Shown piece after piece: positions 26,101 to 37,200 of a stretch of DNA of 64,000 bases. The first letter of the stretch is position 1. Every line of letters begins with the position of its first letter. The DNA comes from Sipunculus nudus (lineage: Eukaryota > Annelida > Sipuncula > Golfingiida > Sipunculidae): the NCBI GenBank assembly GCA_026874595.1, contig CM049313.1, positions 16,613,508-16,677,507 of the forward strand, written 5' to 3'. The notes below the pieces were generated by a model. The model did not search any database. It worked only from the letters and a program-made list of their open reading frames with translations, and was not told the origin of the DNA. The position numbers and the translations under genes were made by a program.

Positions 26101-28240
26101 TTATGTGGAAAATATAAATACATTTTCAAGGACTGAAGTTTATTACTTTATTGAGGTTTCTGTATCAGGTTTCTGTGATTTTTTCAGAGTGAAAAAAGTA
26201 TGCTACTTTTAAACAAGAACATATTTGTAACATTACAGCTAATGGAAATGCAACAGTAACACAATTATAGGGTTATAATTTTATGTGCATTGGGTCGGCT
26301 TTATACATGCAATAGTTCAAATTCACAGTTTTCACAAAAGGGACAATAATGGTTAATAAAAATCTCTATAAACAAAGGTGAACGTTCAATTATACAGTGG
26401 CCCCATTAGCATGTCATGTATATTACCCATGAATATAGCATCAAAGGTTGAGACTAAAGGATGGATGTGTATATTAAAAATTATATATTATAGATAATAT
26501 CAGATCTTTTATATTGTTAATTTAAAATGAAAACAAAATGAATTTCCACTCACTTTATGTTAATTTAGCTAGTATTGAGAGAGTGAAAGTTTTGTGAACA
26601 TATTAAACCAGAAAATTGAGAAATGACAAAAGAATGAACTCAAAATACCAGAAGGGCAAAGAGCAGAATCAGATGACACTAACATCATTGATGATATCAA
26701 ATTATAAACCCAAACTTTTAAGTTTAATGTAGAAGTTAATGACAATGTGTGACACAACTTTCAGTAATATATATCTTTTGTCACACTGTTAACTATTTAT
26801 CAGACCATAAACCGTTACATTTACCTTTCAGAGAGAAAACTTCAGGCAAACGAATACCCCCACAACTTGTACATCCAAAACTACTCCACTGCCACCGCGA
26901 CGTGTATCTCACTCAGGAAGTGGCTTTTTACTGTGGAACGAGAAGCGCTGCTCTACAACAGCAGGATGGGCCTCGACTTCCTCTATGGTCAGGTATGTTA
27001 TAACATGGTCATGAAAACATGACTTTACATGAAAATTTGCTAAACAAATGTGTATTATCTCAGGCAGTTAGTTCATTTTGGCTGAATACATTTGTTTACC
27101 AGCAAAACCATCCAGATAATCGGACTGACTCTGATTCACCTGTTTTATTATTCTCCTCACGCAGCAGTTATTCCCTGCAATTGTCCCAGATATCCTCTTG
27201 TGTAACTTTTGCTTTGTATAGCAAGATTTTCTGGGTCTGACCACCAGGGCTGGCACAGAGCATAGAAGTGTGATCAGACCAATGAGAGAGTGATATTGCA
27301 TTGTGCATCCAGCTCCAAATTTTTAACATGCACCACCCACTCTCATTGGTCTGATTCTTGGCCCTGTGCCAGAACCGGTGTAACTTATGCCTTAACTGTA
27401 TGGGCATACTGAATGGATAATCTTAACATTTGGTTATAAGTGTAGAATTAACACGAAAAAAAGGCATCAATGTACAAACCAACACATAAAGCCACATATC
27501 TGTTGTAACCAACAGTTAGCCAATCAGATGCTGATTAACAGTGTTGTTTTGCCATGTGCTGCTGACTGTCATTAAGTGCTGGAGGTCACAAGCTTAATGT
27601 CAGACTTTCTGTTGAATGGTCATTTATCTTTTCTACATATTGACACAGGGACACTTGACAATACCAAGTCAATATTTGACTTTGCATCACAACACACAAG
27701 TGCATGGGAGAACCAGTAATTAGCCATTAAAAATTGTATTCAGCAGTAGGGCTGAAATGGGTACAACATTTTGGACTCGAGTACTCGATAGGCATTACCC
27801 GACTTGGACTCGAGTACTCGTTACCATGGCAACGCTGTAAAGTTAAACGGACATGTGTTTATGCAAGACATACATAAATTTGACTTCGTGACTCAGAACG
27901 AAGGAAAAGATATAGATACTAAAATTTAACAGAGTGGAAAAATCCATTGGAATGCATTTAAATAATAAATGTGAATCTCTTCGAAACTGTACAGTATGAT
28001 TGTTACTTCGATAATGAATAAATAGGCCGAGACTGCCAGTAAATTTGCCGTAATATTCATATATGCATGTTCATACACGAGTACTCGAGTCCAAATTTTA
28101 GACTCGGGTACTCGGTAAGTATTACCCGGACTCGAGTACTCGAGTACCCCTTTCAGCCCTATTCAGCAGTCAAGAATTTTGTAACACAGGTCATTGTATC
28201 CCCAGACAAAGTCGGGGGATACTATGTTTTCATACCGGTC

Positions 28241-28277
<37 letters not shown>

Positions 28278-31200
28278 ATATGAATCTTGTTGGCGTGATA
28301 ACCCAAAAAATATTTCACGGAACTTTACCAAACTTGGTATATGTATAGATATGGGTAAGAGGACGACGCCTATTTAAAATGAGGTCATGACCTTTACTAG
28401 GAGAGTGTCCTTGACCTTGAATAGGTCCAATTTTTGGGAAAATCACACAAATTCTTTAATATCTCAAGAAATCTTGCATGGATTTATCCCAAAATCAAGT
28501 TGATGGAAGATCATGGATAGGGTTGTCATGTTCCAGAAACTGGTGGCGCCACCTATTATTCTTTACTTTTTTTCGTGCCGTTTAATACCCCCTAAATTGC
28601 CACCTTACAGCACTGTGAGCATTATAAGTCAAAAACTAATGGACAGATTTCTTTTGTATTATGCATATACATAGGTATGGGTTATGGGATGATGCTTATT
28701 TAAATTGGGGTCATAACCTTTCCTATGATAGTGGCCTTGACCTTGAATATTGCCATATATGGTGAAAATCACACACCTCTTATGATATCTCCAGTGTTGA
28801 TAGCCATATGGATTTCAAACATGACTTATGTATGGCCCACCACTAAAGTAAGAACCCTATAGGTTCTAGGGTCATGAGGTCAAAGGTCAAGGTCACTGGA
28901 CTGGCATTTTAAAAGATACTTTGGATGCATTTTAAGCCAAACTTTCATCCCAGGTCTTCCATCTTGAATATATAGCTCACTTGCCAATAATGGATGATCC
29001 ATATAAATTTTGGGGTCACAAGGTCAAAGGTCAAGGCCACAGGAGCTATCTGTCCAAAAATTAGTTTCTGGATGATAATTCCTGCTGTTATTGATGTAAT
29101 GATTTCAAAATTGACTTATATATGTCCCATTGAAAAAGCAAGACTCAAATTGATTTTTGGGTCATGAGGTCAAAGGTCAAGGTCACAGGAAACCTCTATA
29201 AAAAGATTGTGGATGCATTTTCAGCCAACCAATTCATCTCAGATCTTTCATCTTGCACATATAGTTCACCTGCCAAGAGTGGAAGACCCCTATCAATTTT
29301 GAGGTCACAAGGTCAAAGGTGAAGGTCACAGGAGCCATATGTCCAAAAATTAGTTTCTGGATCATAATTCCTGCTTTTATTGATGTATGGATTTCAAACT
29401 TGACTTATATATGTCCCATTGGAAAAGCAAGACCCAAATTGATTTTGGGGTCATGAGGTCAAAGGTCAAGGTCACAGGACACATCTTTAAAAAGATGTGG
29501 ATGCATTTTCAGCCAAACATTTCATCTCAGACCTTTCATCTTGCACATATAGTTCACCTGCCAAGAGAGGAAGAACCCTATCAATTTTGAGGTCACAAGG
29601 TCAAAGGTGAAGGTCACAGGAGCCATCTGTCCAAAAATTAGTTTCTGGATGATAATTCCTTCTTTTATTGATGTTTGGATTTCAAAACTTGACTTGAATT
29701 TGACCCATTGGAAAAGCAAGACCGGAATTGAATTTGGGGTCATAAGGTCAAAGGTCAAGGTCACAGGAAACCTCTATAAAAAGATTGTGGATGCATTTTC
29801 AGCCAAACAATTCATCTCAGATCTTTCATCTTGCACATATAGTTCACCTGCCAAGAGTGGAAGATCCCTATCAATTTTGAGGTCACAAGGTCAAAGGTGA
29901 AGGTCACAGGAGCCATATGTCCAAAAATTAGTTTCTGGATGATAATTCCTGCTTTTATTGATGTATGGATTTCAAACTTGACTTACATATGTCCCATTGG
30001 AAAAGCAAGACCTAAATTGATTTTGGGGTCATGAGGTCAAAGGTCAAGGTCACATCTTCAAAAAGATGTGGATGCATTTTCAGCCAAACATTTCATCTCA
30101 GGTCTTTCATCTTGCACATATAGTTCACCTGCCAAGAGAGGAAGAACCCTATCAGATTTGAGGTCACAAGGTCAAAGGTGAAGGTCACAGGAGCCATCTG
30201 TCCAAAAATTAGTTTCTGGATGATAATTCCTTCTTTTATTGATGTTTGGATTTCAAACTTGACTTGTACTTGACCCATTGGAAAAGCAAGACCGGAATTG
30301 AATTTGGGGTCATGAGGTCAAAGGTCAAGGTCACAGGAAACCTCTATAAAAAGATTGTGGATGCATTTTCAGCCAAACAATTCATCTCAGATCTTTCATC
30401 TTGCACATATAGTTCACCTGCCAAGAGTGAAAAACCCCTATCAATTTTGAGGTCACAAGGTCAAAGGTGAAGGTCACAGGAGCCATATGTCCAAAAATTA
30501 GTTTCTGGATGATAATTCCTGCTTTTATTGATGTATGGATTTCAAACTTGACTTATATATGTCCCATTGGAAAAGCAAGACCCAAATTGATTTTGGGGTC
30601 ATGAGGTCAAAGGTCAAGGTCACATCTTTAAAAAGATGTGGATGCATTTTCAGCCAAACATTTCATTTCAGGTCTTTCATCTTGCACATATAGTTCACCT
30701 GCCAAGAGAGGAAGAACCCTATCAGTTTTGAGGTCACAAGGTCAAAGGTGAAGGTCACAGGAGCCATCTGTCCAAAAATTAGTTTCTGGATGATAATTCC
30801 ATCTTTTACTGATGTATGGATTTCAAACTTGGCTTTTTTATTGACCCATTAGAAAAGCAAGACCCAAATTGATTTTGGGGTCATGAGGTCAAAGGTCAAG
30901 GTCACAGGAAACCTCTTTAAAAAGATTGTGGATGCATTTTCAGCCAAACAATTCATCTCAGATCTTTCCTCTTGCACATATAGTTTACCTGCCAAGAGTG
31001 GAAGACCCTATCAGTTTTGAGGTCACAAGGTCAAAGATGAAGGTCACAGGAGCCATATGTCCAAAAATTAGTTTCTGGATGATAATTCCTGCTTTTATTG
31101 ATGTATGTGTTTCAAACTTGACTTGTATATGTCCCATTGGAAAAGTAAGACCAAAATTGATTTTGGGGTCATGAGGTCAAAGGTCAAGGTCACAGGACAC

Positions 31201-34200
31201 ATCTTTAAAAAGATGTGGATGCATTTTCAGTCAAACATTTCATTTCATATCTTTCATCTTACACATATAGTTCTCCTGCCAAGAGAGGAAGAACACTATC
31301 AATTTTGAGGTCACAAGGTCAAAGGTGAAGGTCACAGGAGCCATCTGTCCAAAAATAAGTTTCTGGATGATAATTCCTGCTTTATTGATGTATAGATTTC
31401 AAACTTGACTTGCATATGTCCCATTGGAAAAGCAAGACCCAAATTGATTTTGGGGTTATGAGATCAAAGGTCAAGGTCACAGGACACATCTTTAAAAAGA
31501 TCAAGGTCACAGGACCAACATCTTCAACAAGATTGTGGATCGTTAGATGGAATAAACAATAAATATGCCAAGTGTCAGTATATGCTGCTAAAAATGGGGG
31601 TCTGTTCTTGTAGGAGGGGGGCCTACTATGTCTGGGGATACTCTGGCACCTGCGGTGCCAAGAAATGTCTAGTTTATTGTTGAAGTTACACTGACTTTTC
31701 TGTTACAGGCAGTGGATGATGTAGGCAGAGGCCAAATAAAAGCTGCAGAAAAACTCTACGACTTGAAGGCCTACCAAGAGGCCGAGAAAAAGTTAGAGGT
31801 ATGATCCCTGTGTGTGCTGTATCGGTGTCTTTAATGTATGGTAGCTCATCAGGATAGGTAGAAAATATTAGAGGTTGTTATAAAAGTTTATATATGTTTT
31901 ATATTTGAGCATTATTGAAATAAATTGTTACATTTAATAATAGCGTATAGATTCTAATTAACATGGTTGTCTTGGTTCATCATTTTTACAATAAATGTTT
32001 GTTTGAATTGTAATTATTAAGGAAGAAATATCCAGGCTGATTAATTTCACCATATTTACTGTAATTTATGAATGTGACCAGCCTGACAATATTTTCATCA
32101 TCTATTCTGAACGCATGGACATTGCCACTCAAACAGTTGTTTCACAATCTTTGCTGTACCATATACATATAACAAGTCTGATGATTATTTTTACCATCTT
32201 TACTGTAGTACATGAAGCTAGTCCGACAGTTGGAGGGTTACGGTGAAATCACCTTTCCCCATTGTGCGTGTGACTCACGTAAGGAGGGACATGTAGTTGC
32301 CACTGTCAGCATGGCCTGCTTCCGATTACAGGCCTGTAAGGACGATGGATCATTAGAGGTAAGTGATGTCAAATCTGGTCATACTCACCCTGATGTTAAA
32401 TTAGCACAGGTTGAGAACCAAACAGGCAGGTGGCTTTACATGTTAACCATAATGTTACAGTGGTTGATGAATCATACTAATCACAGCTGTTGTGTTAAAA
32501 TGACCATGGATACTTATTTAGCAAACCTGTGAGCTTATGCGATGGTGTGGCGTCGTCCGTCTTGCGTCGTCTGTATGTTAACCATAGCTATCTCAAAAAC
32601 AGCAGGAGCTAGCATCACCAAATTTTTTGCAAATAATTACTCATCTGAAAAACTCTATCGGATTTTGTTTATTTTTTTCTAACTGCATTTTCTTAGATTT
32701 CATAGGGAAAAAGCTAAAAAAGCTTTAAAAATCTTTTTCTCCGAAACTGTCCAGCCAAATTGTCCAATATTTCACAGAAATGATCCCTGGAATTATCTCT
32801 CTCGAATTTGTTTAATTGGTTCCATTTCGGAGATTTTTGGCTGAGTTACAGGAGGTTGAACTTAGTCATTTGTCCAAAAAAGCATACTAAAATTAAAATC
32901 TCAGAAACGTCTAGAGCTGTAATCACCAAATTTTATACCAATGTTTCTCACATATGTCATATCTGAAATTGAGGTATTTGTGGCGCCACCTACATTGATC
33001 TTTTTTTACAAGCGAAAATGTAAATTTAAACTCTTATAGCTTATACACTGATTTATGATGAAACTGTTAAGCTGATTGGTTTAAACTTTACAAGAATTAT
33101 TCTATGGAAGGGTTCTGCCAGTTTTATAAGAATAGATTGGCTAAATACAGCTTTAAAAAAGTTTTGTAGCCAATTGAAGAAGGCTTTCTGTGTTTGAAAA
33201 CAGATTTGACAACATGCTGAGTTTCAGCAGTCAAGTCAAGAGGTCACTCAGTACAACCAGGACGGGTCCAGACATCACCATGGCAACTGACCTGGCTCTG
33301 GCAGTGTCTAGACAATGTGTCTAGATGTCTAGACTAGAGACAGCGTCTAGACTTCTAGACACAATGTCTAGCACAGAATTCCCAGATTATTGGAACTATA
33401 TCTTTGAGCTGTTTGAAAAAAGATTTGACATCTAAAAAATTATCAGATTTATAGCGAACCTGTGAGCTTTTGCAATGTTGCTGCATCGTCCATTGTGCGT
33501 CGTGCGTCGTCTTTAGTTAACCATACCTATCTCAAAAAATGGCAGGAGCTAGCATCACCAAATTTTTTGCAAATAATCAGTCATCAGTCATCGTTTGTTT
33601 ATTTTTTTCTAACTGCATTTTCTAAGATTTTTGCACAGCGTCCATATCTCTGCATTGGTTGGACTTATCGACCTGAAATTTTGCATGTGTATACATCTTG
33701 GACAGCTTTCTTGATTTTATGACAGGTGGCGCCACCTACATCACGTTTAAGCTGCAGACATCCAAGCTCATATCTTGGGAACCGTTTGACCAGTTGGGCC
33801 AAAATTTTACATGTGTATAAATCTCCCATAGCTCCTTATCATACCCAAAACTGGTGGCGCCACCTGCAACCATTTTTGCACAGCGTCCATCTGTTCATCT
33901 GCCTTGGGCTAAAATCACTCATATCTCGGCAGTGGTTTGACTTATCCACCTGAAATTTTGCAGGTTTATACATCCTTGACAGCTTTCTTGATTTTATGGC
34001 AGGTGGCACCACCTACATTCAAATTTACGCTGCAGACATCCAAGCTCATATTTCTGGAACCATTTGACCGATTGGGCAAAAATTTTGCATGTTTATAGGT
34101 CTAACATAGCTCTTTATTATACGAAAAACTGGTGGCGTGACCTGCAATAATTTTTGCACAGTGTCCGTCTGTCTGTTTGCCGTGGGATAAAATATCTCAT

Positions 34201-37200
34201 ATCTCGGCAGTGGTTTGACATATCTACCTAAAATTTTGCAGGTTTATACATCTTGGATAGGTTTCTCGATTTTGCGGCAGGTGGCGCCACCTATATTTAT
34301 GTATATGCTGCAAACATTCAAGCTTATATTTCAGGACTGGTTTGACATATCCCCCTGAAATTTTGCATGTGTATAGATCTCACATAGCTCTTAATCATAC
34401 ACAAAAGTGATGGCGCCACCTGCCAACAATTTTGCACAACGTCTGTCTATTTGTCTACCGTGGGCTAAAATCACTCATATCTCAGTAGTGGTTTGACTTG
34501 TCTGCCTAACATTTGGCATGTTTATACATCTTGGACAGCTTTCTGGATTTTGTGGTAGGTGGCGCAACCTACATACACATTTCGGCTGCAGACATCCAGG
34601 CTATTATGCAACACACCTCACTCTATTTCCCCTTGCCACTCAATCCATGCCTCACTTCACCCGTCCCACACTGATTTTGGCGGATACAAGTAGTCACTTG
34701 TTGACTACCTGTATTCTAGTTTTTGTGATGTGTGCACCCATGCTAGAATTTCATTAATTCATGATTAATTGTTTCTTGTTCTAAGTGTTTATTACTTGCA
34801 TTGTTCATATACATGTTACACATGTTCTTGAAAAGTAATGGTCCAGCATTGAAGCATTATACCTGGTGTAATCTCACTGCACAGGTTTGCATAAGGCCTG
34901 TAGGCCTTGTTTTTTAAAATAAATAAAAAATAATCCTACCGAGTCAGCTCCTTTATCAAGATTGACACAAAAATTTTATGTGGACTCTCCTGGCCCATAT
35001 TGCAAAGGGACAAACAGACACAGATAAAACATATCGTAATAAATTATTGCATATTCATCCATCAGTTTTATCAGTTAAATCATCATGGGATCATGTAACT
35101 GAGTAAAAGAAAAAAAATCTGCTTATTTTGACTTAGATTAATCTGAGACCACCAGAGTAGATTAGTGTATTAGTGTATTAGTAAAGATTTAATTCTTCAG
35201 GGATATCTGTATGTGCTGTGTGTTTTTACATTACAGTCCCAGGTGATAGACTTCCAGTGGGATGAGGTCAAACAGTATGAAGTCGATGAAGAAGGAATGT
35301 CTTTCAACTTTGAATATGAAAAGGCTGGTAAAAAATCAAGATGGGTCCGAATATTAACATCATATGTAAGTAAATGCTAAAATATAATAAGACCTTACTT
35401 ATTAAAAAGAAATTAAATTAATATATATTTACAAGTACTTGGTTCAACAAGGTAAAAAAAACTTATACCTAGCCTCACTTCTTATTCACCTTGTTTTGTG
35501 CAGTATTTAATCATCTAAAATAAATCCATAAAATTATGGAAATGTTCACAAGCAAAAAATACAAAAAGAAAAAGGATGTAATTTTTTGTACAATATTACA
35601 GTTAAATAGCAATTATATATATTTCATGATCGGTGGGCTTGTGGGTATGCTCCAGAGTTATTCATATAATCTTTTCAAATGTACTGTTTGTGGATGGATG
35701 TTTAATTGATAGATAACAGAAGCCATTAGGTTCACTCAGCATGTAACCACCTCATTTGCTGGTTGATGATAAGGTGGGAAGATGCTATTTATGGTGCTTC
35801 TTGTGCTAATTTCACAACACATGATATCTTGTGAAGTGAACATGTTCTTAAACTGCTACCAGCATTGATCCAACAAGTGTCACTGTAACATTAACAAGGA
35901 CATGAAAAGAAACATGAAAGGATCATGATTCTGATGATGAGACACTATCTGATATGATGATAGTATACAATGTCATATATTGCCATAAGTATATTTACAT
36001 TATACATGAAACAGTTCATTTATATATAGTTATTCCTGTGACAAAGAGGACTGACTTATAGAGTTTATGTCTTCTTAGTATTAACATAAAATATAATAGG
36101 TTTATATTGTGCAGGCACTGTGCAATAATAAAAGTAAAATTAAACTTTTTGCAATACAGAGAGAACAAACTAATAAACATTTGATTACGAAAATGAAGTT
36201 AATATAATTAACATGATTCTTAAATGGAGGAAAAAGTATTCTTTCAGAAGACATTTAAATGTTGAAATGGCACAACAAGGATCAATATCTTTAATAACAT
36301 TGTTCCAAATTCCAACCCCTTTGAATTGTAAAGTTTTACTGTAGGCTGCAGTTTTACATACTGGTACTTGAAAACAAATGCAATCTTCTTGTTCTGTTAT
36401 GATGTACGTCTTAAGTATTTGCAAAATAATTCAGATACAATTAAAGGTAACATAATTAATCTTATACAGAAATAAACAAACACTATAATTGTAGATATTT
36501 TCTAGGGTTAGTAACCTGAGGGAAATAAACAGATCATGTGTATGCCAATACTGTTTAGATTTTGGTCCACCAGCAGTTAGCTTACTGAGAGATGTTTATT
36601 TTTCTTTCAGCAATTCTACATGTATGACTGCTTTGAGCGGGTACAAGAAGAGAGGCAATGGAAAAGAGAAGTGAGGTTTCATTGTAAACTATTTCATGAC
36701 AAACCTGTTGTATAGACCTGCACATACTTAATGTAAATGGTAAATTTTTTACCATAAATCAAGTAATTCTTAATTATCGCTTTACATTGGGTATTTGTCA
36801 TATTTTGCTCAGGTCACAAGTTACTCTACTCTCCTCATGCAGTCACACTCTGGTCGTTCCAGATCTCCTTCGTTTTAACCGCTGCTTTGTTTAGTGTGTT
36901 TTCTTGGCACATGGCCAAGAATCACACCAACAAGAGCCGTGTTATTTAAAACTTGGAGTTGGATGCACAATGTGATCCCATGCTCTCATTGGTCTGATTA
37001 CAGTTGTTTGTTCTGTGTGGGCCCTGGTAGTGTAACCCAGAGAATCTTTCTATACAGAGCAGATGTTAAAATGATAAAAATCTGGAATGACTACAGTGTA
37101 TAACTGCTGTGGGAGGTGTGTAAATTTACCCTAATAGTGATGTCCTAAAAATGAAAGTTTTATTAAACATTAAGAACAATGATTTCAGTTTCAAGACTGA

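Larger units (their letters stand above)
28194..31672 (+). mobile_element. Helitron-like non-autonomous element, family A, copy 1
   Basis: The left end TTGTATCCCCAGAC folds into a hairpin with GGGGGATAC. The right end has GTCTGGGGATAC, an inverted match of the left end, then a perfect 7-bp stem TGGCACC/GGTGCCA, eight bases, and CTAG followed by T. A (CCG)n tract at 28241-28278 follows the 5' hairpin. The core is a tandem array of ~288-bp units. No Rep/helicase frame is present. It lies in the SNX27 intron 26993-31708, ending 36 bp before the next exon. Confidence 0.85.

Noticed and set aside
28067-28348. Proline-rich 93-codon frame, and a similar one at 40494-40676
   Set aside because: Created by the (CCG)n tracts of the Helitron-like elements; no support as genes.
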